From contig NZ_JNLC01000012.1 of the NCBI RefSeq assembly GCF_000702305.1, positions 186,001 to 250,000 of the forward strand: a DNA stretch of 64,000 nucleotides. The letters run 5' to 3'. The translations under genes were made by a program, and so were the position numbers. Shown piece by piece: positions 53,209 to 61,488 of this stretch. Within the stretch, counting starts at the first letter, position 1. Each line of letters begins with the position of its first letter. A model generated the notes under the pieces. It had not been told where the DNA came from. It saw only the letters and a program-made list of their open reading frames with translations, and did no database searches. Source of the DNA: Allobosea sp. 117 (GTDB lineage Bacteria; Pseudomonadota; Alphaproteobacteria; Rhizobiales; Xanthobacteraceae).

Positions 53209-54282
53209 ATGGGCATTATCACCACTCGCAAGCGAGGGGGTGGATCGGTCGGATATACGGCTCAGATCAGAAAGAAGCAAAAGGGCAAGGTGATCTTCAA
53301 CGAGGCGCAAACCTTCGACAGAAGGTCGGCCGCGGTGGCATGGATACGCAAGCGCGAAGGCGAGCTGGACAAGCCAGGGACGATGGAGCGCCTGAGCAGC
53401 CCGAAAATGACGCTCGGCGAGGCCATCGACCAGTACATCGAGCAGTCTTCGAAAAAATTCGGCCGCACGAAAGAGGCTACGCTCAAGCTCATAAAAATCT
53501 ACCACATCACCGAAATGGATTGTGCCTCCATCCAGAGCAGCGACATCACCGAGTTCGCTCAACAGCTCTCAAAGGAGCGATCCCCCGCTACGGTCGCGAG
53601 CTATATCGCACACCTTGCCGTCGTGTTCTCCATAGCGAAGCCAACTTGGAATGTGGCTCTCGATGCCGGCGTCATGGAGAGCGCCCGCAACGTGATGAAG
53701 CTCATGGCCACGACCGGCAACAGCAAGCGTCGTACTCGCCGGCCGACCGTCGACGAAGTGAAGCGGCTGATGCAGCACTTTGCCGATCGTCCGGAGCGGT
53801 GGCGCAGATCGCTCCCCATGACGAAGATCATACCCTTCGCGCTCTTCTCGGCACGCCGGCAGGAGGAGATCGTCAAGATCAGGTGGGCCGATCTGGATGA
53901 GGCCGGGAAGCGCGTCCTCGTTCGAGATATGAAGGACTCCGATGCGAAGGAGGGGAATCACATTTGGTGCGATCTTCCGGAGCACGCCTTGGAGATCATC
54001 CTGTCGATGGATCGGTCCTCAGAGGAAGTCTTCCCATGGAAGAAGGACACTGTCGCTCAAGCGTTCTGCGCCGCGTGCGATGAGCTGAAGATTGTGGACC
54101 TTCACTTGCACGATCTGCGCCACGAGGGCGTCTCTCGGCTATTCGAGATGGGGCGAACAATCCCGCAGGCGGCCAGCGTCTCCGGGCATCGCACGTGGAG
54201 CAGTCTTCAGCGCTACTCCCATCTGCGCCAGACCGGCGACAAATGGGCCGACTTCGACTGGAAGAAGTGGGACCCGGTTTAG
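53209..54282 (+). CDS. Tyrosine recombinase/integrase
   Basis: A 357-residue phage-type integrase. An N-terminal arm-binding part (residues 1-60), a SAM-like core-binding domain (LGEAIDQYIEQSSKKFGRTKE...) and a catalytic domain are present. Catalytic residues visible are Arg in FSARRQEEIVKIRW near 215, H-x-x-R in HLHDLRHEGVSRLF near 301-304, GHRTW, and the nucleophile Tyr in SLQRYSHL near 334. It sits 160 bases from the glgC remnant and should integrate the element there. The GC content is lower than in the glycogen genes. Most similar in feel to small Hyphomicrobiales island integrases. Confidence 0.9.
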   Translation: MGIITTRKRGGGSVGYTAQIRKKQKGKVIFNEAQTFDRRSAAVAWIRKREGELDKPGTMERLSSPKMTLGEAIDQYIEQSSKKFGRTKEATLKLIKIYHITEMDCASIQSSDITEFAQQLSKERSPATVASYIAHLAVVFSIAKPTWNVALDAGVMESARNVMKLMATTGNSKRRTRRPTVDEVKRLMQHFADRPERWRRSLPMTKIIPFALFSARRQEEIVKIRWADLDEAGKRVLVRDMKDSDAKEGNHIWCDLPEHALEIILSMDRSSEEVFPWKKDTVAQAFCAACDELKIVDLHLHDLRHEGVSRLFEMGRTIPQAASVSGHRTWSSLQRYSHLRQTGDKWADFDWKKWDPV

Positions 54283-54591
54283 ACCGGCTCTTCCAACTCC
54301 CAGGCCAACCACAAGGACACCATCAGCTCCATGGGCAGCGATGTCCTGCTCGATCATCTCGGCAAGACTTGCGAGCAAGTCCAACCACCAATGAATATCG
54401 CCTTCATGAGCACAATTGGCGGCTTGTTGCCGACGGCGCTGTGCGGGAGAACCTCGCCGCATAGCAGAATTGGGGCACCGTTAGCGTGCCCCTGGGCACC
54501 TGCCGCTTAAGCGCCAAGAACGGACACGCGCTACCCGTCCAGGAGCGAACGCCGCGCTCGATCCGCAAGCACGGCAGGAATTCAATCTAAT
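54283..54591. other. Stretch after the integrase without a clear gene
   Basis: 309 bases. Short frames show no domain. A hairpin GGGGCAC-N7-GTGCCCC (54472-54492) is present without a T run. The sequence looks like degraded island DNA between integrase and cargo. Confidence 0.5.
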
Positions 54592-55239
54592 TCAACCAGT
54601 CTTCGACTTCCGCGGCACCTCTTGCGCCGAAGGATTCATGAAGTTCGAAATCCGGCGCCCTCCCTGCTCGGGATCGTAGGAGATCGACAGCACGCGCGCG
54701 TCTTCCGGGCTCACGGAGATGTAGAGATGCGCCATTCCGCTGTCGAAATAGCTGCTCTCGCCCTGGTTCAACCGGTAAGGCTCGTAGAACTCGGTATGAA
54801 TCTCGATGGCGCCGGAGAGCACGTAGACGAACTCCTCGCCATGGTGCCGGCTCCAGTGATCGAACTCCTCGATGGCGCGGGCGCGCACCGTTATCTCGAG
54901 CGGCACCATTCCCTTTCGTGAGATTTCGGTCGCGTGTGCCTTGTAATCGTACTGCACGCTGGTGAAATGCACGCCGCCGTCGATGAGCGTCGCGGTTTTG
55001 CGGCCGGAAATCTGGCTCGGCGCGCCAGGTCGCACGAACTCTTCGATCGAAAGGTCGAGGCCATCGCATATCTTCTTGATGATGTCGAAGGACGGCGAGA
55101 CTTGGTTGTTCTCGATCTTCGACAGGGTCGAGATCGAGACCCCGGACAATTCGCTCGCCCGGCTCAGCGTCAGCCGGTTTGCCTTGCGCACCTCTTTGAG
55201 GCGACTGCCGATCACGCTCGCGACGCTGTTATCGCTCAC
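54592..55239 (-). CDS. XRE-family regulator with C-terminal cupin domain
   Basis: A 215-residue transcription regulator. Residues ~10-65 are a Cro/C1 helix-turn-helix (IGSRLKEVRKANRLTLSRASELSGVSISTLSKIE, core ASELSGVSISTLSKIENNQ), residues ~110-195 a cupin (EEFDHWSRHHGEEFVYVLSG, YFDSGMAHLYISVS) that may sense a small ligand. The GTG start at 55239 has AGGAGA six bases upstream and is preferred to ATG 55263, which lacks a Shine-Dalgarno. It is divergent from the enolase-superfamily gene and most likely controls that operon through the dyad at 55312-55361. Confidence 0.85.
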   Translation of the reverse strand: MSDNSVASVIGSRLKEVRKANRLTLSRASELSGVSISTLSKIENNQVSPSFDIIKKICDGLDLSIEEFVRPGAPSQISGRKTATLIDGGVHFTSVQYDYKAHATEISRKGMVPLEITVRARAIEEFDHWSRHHGEEFVYVLSGAIEIHTEFYEPYRLNQGESSYFDSGMAHLYISVSPEDARVLSISYDPEQGGRRISNFMNPSAQEVPRKSKTG

Positions 55240-55311
55240 CGAAGCTCTCCTGTTCGACGGCATTTTGCACGGAACTGCGCCGGGGCACGCCCAATTTTTA
55301 ACATAGTGAAC

Positions 55312-55361
55312 ATTTTTCTCGCAATTTTCTCTTTAAAGAAAATTTTCTCTTGCGAAAAAAT
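55312..55361. promoter_or_regulatory. AT-rich nested dyad and direct repeats between divergent regulator and catabolic operon
   Basis: ATTTTTCTCGCAA (55312-55324) is nearly the inverse of TTGCGAAAAAAT (55350-55361). Inside, AATTTTCTCTT is repeated exactly at 55323-55333 and 55341-55351, and TTTTCTCTTTAAAGAAAA is an imperfect palindrome at the centre. The spacing of 18 bases between direct repeats and the position in the divergent gap fit an operator for the XRE-cupin protein. Confidence 0.6.
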
Positions 55362-55401
55362 ATCACAGGTTCTTCACTGCGGTCCATCGAAAGGTATGGA
55401 C

Positions 55402-56556
55402 ATGAAGATCACCGCGATTGAAGCGATCCCCTTCCGCCTGCCGGCACGGCGCGATTTCAAATGGGCCGGCCTTGCGGTGGATCTTGGCGGCTTCGTGCTC
55501 GTCCGCATCCGTACCGACGAAGGGCTCGTCGGCATAGGCGAAGCCACGCCCCTTCCCGACTGGGGCGGGGATCACGGCCGTCGCTCCGGCGAAACGCTTC
55601 GCACGGTTTGCGCGGTCGTCGAGGACGTCCTTGCGCCGCGGCTCATCGGACAGGATCCGACGCGGATCGAAGCACTGCGGGTGGTAATGTCCAAGGCGCT
55701 GAAAGGCAACAGCTACGCCAAGGCGGCGATCGATATCGCGCTTCACGATCTTGCCGGCAAGGCGGCGGGCGTACCGCTCTATCGGCTTCTCGGAGGCTTG
55801 GCCCGCGAGGCCGTGCCGGTGACGCACATGGTCGGCCTCATGGCCTTCGACGAGGCGGTCGCCGAGGCCGTCGGGGCGGTCGAGGACGGCGCGCGCGGCA
55901 TGCAGATCAAGGGGGGCGAGGATGCCGAGCGCGACGTCGCGCTGGTGCAGGAGGTACGCCGGCAGGTCGGGGGCGACATCACCATCCGACTGGACGCCAA
56001 CCAGGGCTATGGCGATCCGCGCAACGCCATTTCCGTCGTGCGTCGCCTGACGGACGCCGGTGTGAGCATGGTGGAGCAGCCGACCTCCGGCCACAGGGAG
56101 ATGGCGCGCGTCGTCGCCTCCGTCGACGTGCCCATCATCGCCGACGAAAGCTCGTGGGATGCGCGCGAGGCGATGGAGCTCGTCGCCGCCGGCGCCGCCG
56201 ACCACATCTCGATCTATCTCGCCAAGGCGGGCGGGCTTGCCGGTGCGCGCCGGGTCGCCGCCATCGCCGAGGCGGGCAGCTGCCGGTGCGACGTCAACGG
56301 CTCGATCGAATCCGCCATCGGTACCGCCGCCAATCTGGCCTTCGCGCTAGCGACCCCCTGCGTGGACCTCGGATGCGTGATCCCGATCAGCGCGCCGGCT
56401 GGCGCGCACCCCTACCGCATCGCCGGCCACTATTACGAGGACGACATCGTCGCCGAACCGTTCCCGACCGCCGACGGTGCGCTTCTGCCACTCGAGGGCC
56501 CCGGCCTCGGCATCGAGATCGACGAGCAGCGCCTCGCGCGCTTCAGGCTCGACTGA
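55402..56556 (+). CDS. Enolase-superfamily enzyme (mandelate racemase / muconate lactonizing type)
   Basis: A 384-residue enzyme with the enolase-superfamily capping domain and TIM barrel. Metal ligands are Asp in IRLDANQGYG near residue 197, Glu in MVEQPTSGH near 224 and Asp in IIADESSWD near 248; the general base Lys lies in ISIYLAKAGGLAGA near 273. The second Lys of the K-x-K motif is present (GMQIKGGED near 168) but the first is Gln. This resembles the MLE/dipeptide-epimerase branch. ATG 55402 has AAAGG at good spacing; ATG 55396 is too close to it. First gene of a five-gene unit with an M19-like protein and an ABC importer. The substrate is unknown; an amino-acid or dipeptide derivative fits the neighbours. 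Confidence 0.85.
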   Translation: MKITAIEAIPFRLPARRDFKWAGLAVDLGGFVLVRIRTDEGLVGIGEATPLPDWGGDHGRRSGETLRTVCAVVEDVLAPRLIGQDPTRIEALRVVMSKALKGNSYAKAAIDIALHDLAGKAAGVPLYRLLGGLAREAVPVTHMVGLMAFDEAVAEAVGAVEDGARGMQIKGGEDAERDVALVQEVRRQVGGDITIRLDANQGYGDPRNAISVVRRLTDAGVSMVEQPTSGHREMARVVASVDVPIIADESSWDAREAMELVAAGAADHISIYLAKAGGLAGARRVAAIAEAGSCRCDVNGSIESAIGTAANLAFALATPCVDLGCVIPISAPAGAHPYRIAGHYYEDDIVAEPFPTADGALLPLEGPGLGIEIDEQRLARFRLD

Positions 56557-56592
56557 ACAGAAGAATCAAATCCGCAGACGTGGGACGTGGGG

Positions 56593-57609
56593 ATGCAAAT
56601 GTCCGCTTCAGCTGACGCTCTTCATCGGGATGCGGTCGTCTTCGACGGCCTCATCATTTCGAACTGGAGCCGCGAGATCTTCGAGCACATGCATGGCGCC
56701 GGCATCACCGCGGCCAACTGCACCTGCTGCATCTGGGACGACTTTAAGAGCGCGATGGACAACATCGTCCGCTGGAAGCGCTGGATCCGCGAGAACGACG
56801 ACATCCTGCTGCAGGTCTATTCCACCGCCGACATCGCGCGGGCCAAGCGCGAGAACAAGGTCGGCATCGTCCTCGGCTGGCAGAACACGTCCGGCATCGA
56901 CGACCAGATCGGCTATCTCGAGCTGTTCAAGGAGCTCGGCGTCGGGGTCATGCAGATGACCTACAACACCCAGAACCTGAGCGGCTCGGGCTGCCGCGAG
57001 GATCGCGACAGCGGCCTGTCCGGCTTCGGCCGCGAAGTGCTGGCCGAGATGAACCGGCTCGGCATCCTCTGCGACCTGTCGCATGTCGGCCCAAAGACCT
57101 GCGAGGACGTGATCCTCGCCTCGAAGAAGCCGGTGGCCTTCACCCATGTCTGCCCGGCGGCGCTGCGCGAGAATCCGCGCAACAAGAGCGACGACCAGTT
57201 GAAGCTCATCGCCGATCACGGCGGCTTCGTCGGCATCACCGTATATCCCTGGTTCCTGCGCCGCGGCAATGAATCGACCATCGACGACTTCGTCGAGGCC
57301 ATCGAGTACACGATCGACCTCATCGGAGAGGACAGGGTCGGCTACGGCACCGACTTCACCGAGGGCTATGGCCCCGACTTCCTGGATTTCCTGGGGCGGG
57401 ACAAGGGCTATGGGCGGCGCATCGTGCCGGTGGCCGATGCCGTGTTCCCCGCCGGCCTCGAATGCATCGGCGACACCCCGAACATCACCGCCACCATGCT
57501 GCGTCGCGGCTGGCCGGAAGCGCGCATCCGCGCCGTTATGGGCGAGAACTGGGTCCGCTTCCTCGCCGATGCCTGGAACGAGCCTGCCGCAGCAGAGGCG
57601 AAGCCATGA
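56593..57609 (+). CDS. Peptidase M19 (renal dipeptidase)-like protein with altered metal site
   Basis: A 338-residue amidohydrolase-fold protein. The usual first metal motif D-G-H-N-D is replaced by VVFDGLIISNWSR near residue 18, and the bridging Glu segment reads VLGWQNTSGIDDQ. The two later His remain: CDLSHVGPKTCEDV near 161 and FTHVCPAALRENPRN near 184, as does the overall fold path (NKSDDQLKLIADHGGFVGIT; YGTDFTEGYG). It may have one metal or a non-peptidase reaction. GTG 56587 and ATG 56599 are alternative starts. Its stop overlaps the start of the next gene (ATGA). Confidence 0.78.
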   Translation: MQMSASADALHRDAVVFDGLIISNWSREIFEHMHGAGITAANCTCCIWDDFKSAMDNIVRWKRWIRENDDILLQVYSTADIARAKRENKVGIVLGWQNTSGIDDQIGYLELFKELGVGVMQMTYNTQNLSGSGCREDRDSGLSGFGREVLAEMNRLGILCDLSHVGPKTCEDVILASKKPVAFTHVCPAALRENPRNKSDDQLKLIADHGGFVGITVYPWFLRRGNESTIDDFVEAIEYTIDLIGEDRVGYGTDFTEGYGPDFLDFLGRDKGYGRRIVPVADAVFPAGLECIGDTPNITATMLRRGWPEARIRAVMGENWVRFLADAWNEPAAAEAKP

Positions 57610-57968
57610 GCCATCCGGAGATCTTCAACGAAATCATGCGCGAGCGTGGCTTTGCCGAGCTGCCCGACTTCTACCGCGTCATGATCCCGTTTCCGCGCAT
57701 GACCGCTCAGTTCTGGCAGAGCCTGAAGGTGGCTATGGCGCCGGGGGTCATCGACGCCAAGACCAAGGAGATGATCGCCATCGCGATCTCGATCGCACTC
57801 AACGCGCGCTACGCGATCGATTCCCACATCGACATCGCCCGCGGCCTGGGCATGACCGACGACGAGCTCGACGAGCTTCTCATGCTGGCCGGCGCCTACG
57901 CCCACACCGCCGCCATCTGCGCGGCGCTGAAGCCGGCCTACGCGTCTTCGCCATCCACGCCCGGATGA
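57606..57968 (+). CDS. Carboxymuconolactone-decarboxylase-like protein without redox cysteines
   Basis: A 120-residue AhpD/CMD-fold protein. The core reads AKTKEMIAIAISIALNARYAIDSHIDIARGLGMTDDELDELL. Glu in TKEM and His in DSHI match the family, but the C-x-x-C of AhpD peroxidases is replaced by NARY. So a decarboxylase/lyase-like or structural role is more likely than a peroxidase. It overlaps the M19-like gene by four bases, so the pair is coupled, followed by the ABC importer genes. Confidence 0.78.
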   Translation: MSHPEIFNEIMRERGFAELPDFYRVMIPFPRMTAQFWQSLKVAMAPGVIDAKTKEMIAIAISIALNARYAIDSHIDIARGLGMTDDELDELLMLAGAYAHTAAICAALKPAYASSPSTPG

Positions 57969-58083
57969 CGTCAGCGCGTGTCGCCTGACGCGCAAGAGCC
58001 GCCTGCCGGCTTTACGGGCGCGGTCCGGCCGACGGCTTCCGATCCTAAGCAGTGCTTACGGCAACAACGACAGGACATGGGAA

Positions 58084-58938
58084 ATGAACACTGAGATCAC
58101 ACGCGGACAGTTCCTTTCGCTCCTCGCCGGAGCGCTCGCCTATTCCGGCGTCGGCCCGGCGCTCGCCGCCGACGGCCCGACCATCGCCGCCAAGGACGGC
58201 TCATTCGAGCGGGTCAAGAAGGCCGGCACCGTCGTCTTTGGCACATCGAACGACCAGCCGTTCAACTTCCTCGATCCCAAGACCCAGCAGATCAGCGGCA
58301 TCGACGCCGACATGCTGCTCTACATCATGGACAAGCTCGGCATCCCCAAGCGCGAGATGATCCAGAACGAGTTCTCGGGCCTGATCCCCGGCCTGCTCGG
58401 CGGACGCTTCGACATCGTCGCTGATGCGATGGCCATCACCGAGAAGCGCAAGCTGCAGATCGCCTTCACCGATCCCTGGTACATCTATGGCGACGCCTTC
58501 ATCGTCGCCAAGGGCAACCCCCTCGGCATCAAGTCCATGCAGGACCTGACCAAGGGCTATCGCGGCGCCTCCTATGCCGGCACCATCTACATGGACTGGC
58601 TGAACGAGCTCGCGCCGAAGGGCGCCAAGATCTCCAGCTATCCGGCGGTTCCCGAGATGTTGCAGGACTTCAAGAACGGCCGGCTCGACGCCGCGCTCGT
58701 GGACGGTCCGGTGTTCGGCTATCTGCTGATCCAGCAGCCGGACCTTGCCAACTATGTCGAGGTGCTGAAGGGCTACGAGGTGCGTCCGGACAAGACGAAT
58801 GTCGGCGCCGGCATCCGCAAGGAGGATGTGGCATTGCGTGAAGCCGTCAACTGGGCCCTGGCCGAGATGAAGAAAGAAGGCGCCGACCTGAAGATCCTCA
58901 AGAAGTGGGGCCTCGACGAAAGCAACCGCGCCTCCTGA
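58084..58938 (+). CDS. Polar amino-acid-type ABC transporter substrate-binding protein
   Basis: A 284-residue periplasmic binding protein. The signal is FLSLLAGALAYSGVGPALAA. The mature part has the family 3 landmarks ERVKKAGTVVFGTSNDQPFN, GIDADMLLYIMDKLGIP, FDIVADAMAITEKRKLQIAFT and PWYIYGDAFIVAKGNPLG. It resembles EhuB-type ectoine or polar amino-acid binding proteins. It should feed the permease-ATPase encoded next. A 115-base gap precedes it, with GACAGGACATGGGAA just before the start. Confidence 0.88.
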   Translation: MNTEITRGQFLSLLAGALAYSGVGPALAADGPTIAAKDGSFERVKKAGTVVFGTSNDQPFNFLDPKTQQISGIDADMLLYIMDKLGIPKREMIQNEFSGLIPGLLGGRFDIVADAMAITEKRKLQIAFTDPWYIYGDAFIVAKGNPLGIKSMQDLTKGYRGASYAGTIYMDWLNELAPKGAKISSYPAVPEMLQDFKNGRLDAALVDGPVFGYLLIQQPDLANYVEVLKGYEVRPDKTNVGAGIRKEDVALREAVNWALAEMKKEGADLKILKKWGLDESNRAS

Positions 58939-58964
58939 GCCGTCCAGACGCGGAATCGCCATCC

Positions 58965-60443
58965 ATGTCCTTCTCCTGGCAAGACTTTGTCGAGTTCCTT
59001 CCGATCCTGCTCGCCGGGGCGTGGATGACAGTCAAGCTTTCGGTCGTGTCGATGACCCTCGCGCTCAGCCTCGGCGTCGTGATGGCGCTGGCGCGAGGGT
59101 CCTCGAACCGGCTGATCCGGTGGCCCGCCGCCTTCTACATCGATTTCCTGCGTGGAACGCCGCTGCTGCTGCAGATTTTCTACGTCTATTACGCCCTACC
59201 CCTTGCCGGCATACGTTTCGACTCCTTCACCGCAGGCGTGCTCTCGCTCGGTATCAACTACAGCGCCTATCTCGCCGAAGTGTTTCGTTCCGGCATCCAG
59301 GCCATCCCCTATGGTCAGCGCGAAGCGGCATCCTGCCTCGGAATGTCGCCGCTCATGACGATGCGGCGCATCGTCCTGCCCCAGGCATTCCGTATTGTCA
59401 TTCCGCCGATCGCCAACTATTCGGTTGGAATGATCAAGGATTCCGCGCTTGTGTCGGTCATCGCGGTGACAGACCTGTTGCGCGCCGGGCAGCTGCTTGC
59501 GTCGACGACATACAAGCACTTTCAGATATACACTTACGTCGCGGGAATATACCTTGTTCTATGCTATCCGCTCACGCTGTTCACGAGCTGGCTTGAGCAG
59601 AAGCTTCGCTCGCGGATCGACCGTGTCGCGCCCGTGCCGGAGGTCGATCAGGCTGTGCGCGAGGCGCCGGCCGCTTCGGCGCCGGACAGATCGCCCGCGC
59701 TGCGCTCCGACGGCCCGCTGATCGAGGTCCGCAATGTCAGCAAGCAGTTCCACGATCACCCCGTGCTCGACCGGATCGAACTGACCGTCGCGCGTGGCGA
59801 GGTAATCGTCGTGCTCGGCCCGAGCGGTTCAGGCAAGAGCACGCTGCTGCGCACACTGAACAAGCTCGAGACCATCGACGACGGACAGATCGTCATCGAT
59901 GGCATGGACATCTGGGCGGACAAGGCTCCATCCGATGTGCCACGCGCACGGGTCGGCATGGTGTTCCAGCAATTCAATCTGTTCCCCCACCGGACGGTGA
60001 TCGAGAACGTCATCGAGGCGCCAATCCACGTCGCTGGCCTGCCGCGCCGGCAGGCCGAGGCCGAGGCGCTAGCGCTGCTCGACAAGGTTGGGCTGCTGCA
60101 CAAGGCCGGCGCCTATCCAGCCAAGCTTTCCGGCGGGCAGCAGCAGCGTGTGGCGATCGCTCGCGCGCTCGCGATGCACCCCGACATCATGCTGTTCGAC
60201 GAGGTGACATCGGCGCTCGACCCGGAGCTGGTCGGCGAGGTGCTGCGCGTCATGCGCCAGCTCGCCACCGACGGCATGACCATGTTCGTCGTCACCCATG
60301 AGATGAACTTCGCGCGCGACGTCGCCGACCGGATCCTGTTCCTGGCGGAAGGGCGGATCATTGAGCAGTCGACGCCGGAGGTCTTCTTCAGCAATCCTGC
60401 GACGGACCGCGCGAGGGCCTTCGTGGCGAGTTTCAGAGGGTAG
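58965..60443 (+). CDS. Fused ABC transporter permease and ATP-binding protein (amino-acid type)
   Basis: A 492-residue single-chain importer. Residues 1-~225 are a HisM/GlnP-type permease: FYIDFLRGTPLLLQIFYVYY, then the EAA loop YGQREAASCLGMSPLMTMRR and VIPPIANYSVGMIKDSAL. A ~40-residue linker (VPEVDQAVREAPAASAPDRS) leads to a GlnQ/HisP ATPase: Walker A GPSGSGKST near 285, Q-loop VFQQFNLFPH, signature LSGGQQQRVAIARALA near 388, Walker B IMLFDEVTSALDP, H-loop VVTHEM. It should form a homodimer. Follows the binding-protein gene by 26 bases. Confidence 0.9.
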   Translation: MSFSWQDFVEFLPILLAGAWMTVKLSVVSMTLALSLGVVMALARGSSNRLIRWPAAFYIDFLRGTPLLLQIFYVYYALPLAGIRFDSFTAGVLSLGINYSAYLAEVFRSGIQAIPYGQREAASCLGMSPLMTMRRIVLPQAFRIVIPPIANYSVGMIKDSALVSVIAVTDLLRAGQLLASTTYKHFQIYTYVAGIYLVLCYPLTLFTSWLEQKLRSRIDRVAPVPEVDQAVREAPAASAPDRSPALRSDGPLIEVRNVSKQFHDHPVLDRIELTVARGEVIVVLGPSGSGKSTLLRTLNKLETIDDGQIVIDGMDIWADKAPSDVPRARVGMVFQQFNLFPHRTVIENVIEAPIHVAGLPRRQAEAEALALLDKVGLLHKAGAYPAKLSGGQQQRVAIARALAMHPDIMLFDEVTSALDPELVGEVLRVMRQLATDGMTMFVVTHEMNFARDVADRILFLAEGRIIEQSTPEVFFSNPATDRARAFVASFRG

Positions 60444-60699
60444 AAGCTGTTCTTGAGGAACTTGTTCCCTTTGAGCCGTCGCGGCTGTGTTCGCATATGC
60501 TGACGGCGGGAGTACCTACCGGCTTCGCAGCAAACGCTTCAATTTGTCAAAAACCCGGCCACCCTCGCGTCCATGGCCGCAGGGCGCCATGAGCGGAAAG
60601 TCGCTGTTGGCCGGAGAGCAGACGTTGAGAGCAGCGGACCATGGGCATGCATCTGTCCACGCTCGGCCCGTTCGGCCAAGCGTGGACAGACCTTTGTGA

Positions 60700-61488
60700 T
60701 CAAACGGTCGGGACGGTGCCGCCGTCGACGACGAGCTCCGAACCATGGATCGAAGAGGCGCGATCCGAGGCCAGGAAGGCGATGGCTTCGGCGACCTCGA
60801 AGGGTTCGGCGCCGCGACCAATGGCAATGCCGCCGAGGCCCTTCAGGACGAGCTGGCGCGCGTCCTCAAGCGTGCCGCCGTTGGCGTCCTGAATGCGCTT
60901 CAGGAAGACATCAGTCCCCTCGGTCATGATCCATCCGGGGGAGACGACGTTGACCCGCACCCCTTTGGGACCGAGTTCCTTGGAGATGGACTTGCTGTAG
61001 GTCCGGAGCGCGGCCTTGGCGCTGGCGTAGGCGGTGGTCGCGTCGGGAAGCGGCAGGACCGACTGGATTGAGGTGACGTGCACCACCACGCCCGATCCCC
61101 GTTCGATCATCTGCGGGATCAGCAGGCGATCGAGACGGACGGTCGCCAGAAGGTTCAGATTAAGTTCGGAGAGCCAATGGTCGTCCGTCAGGGCGACGAA
61201 GCCGCCACCCGGTGTGGTGGAGCCGCCGAGCACGTGGGCGAGGATGTCGATGCCGCCCAGGCGCTCAAGCGCCAACCTGGCCAGGGCTTCGCCGCCCTCG
61301 GCCGTCGTGAGGTCCGCCTGGACGAACTCAACACCATCGATAGGTTCTAGGGCTCCACGGGCGGCGGTGACCACCCGGGCGCCGCCGGCCAGGAAGCGGT
61401 CGACGGTGGCGCGGCCCAGACCCTTGGTGCCGCCGCTGACGAGCACACGCTTGCCCGCGAACTCGGTCGGATCAGCCTGAATGGTCAT
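60700..61488 (-). CDS. Short-chain dehydrogenase/reductase
   Basis: A 262-residue classical SDR. The cofactor motif is VLVSGGTKGLGRATVDRFL near residue 16 (T-G-x3-G-x-G form with Gly-Gly-Thr), HVLGGSTTPGG takes the NNAG place, the catalytic Ser is in VHVTSIQSVLP, Y-x3-K is AYASAKAALRTYSKS near residue 158, and SPGWIMTEGT follows. NAD(P)H-linked oxidation of an alcohol is expected. ATG 61488 overlaps the stop of the SnoaL-like gene, so they form a coupled pair, divergent from a LysR gene. Confidence 0.88.
   Translation of the reverse strand: MTIQADPTEFAGKRVLVSGGTKGLGRATVDRFLAGGARVVTAARGALEPIDGVEFVQADLTTAEGGEALARLALERLGGIDILAHVLGGSTTPGGGFVALTDDHWLSELNLNLLATVRLDRLLIPQMIERGSGVVVHVTSIQSVLPLPDATTAYASAKAALRTYSKSISKELGPKGVRVNVVSPGWIMTEGTDVFLKRIQDANGGTLEDARQLVLKGLGGIAIGRGAEPFEVAEAIAFLASDRASSIHGSELVVDGGTVPTV

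Noticed and set aside
54139-54462. Minus-strand frame overlapping the integrase end
   Set aside because: Mostly antisense to the integrase; no start signal.
57606-57968. AhpD-type alkylhydroperoxidase
   Set aside because: The C-x-x-C redox pair is absent.
57969-58083. Terminator between the CMD-like gene and the binding-protein gene
   Set aside because: Only a 5-base AGCCG/CGGCT stem followed by TTTA; too weak, and the genes appear to belong to one unit.
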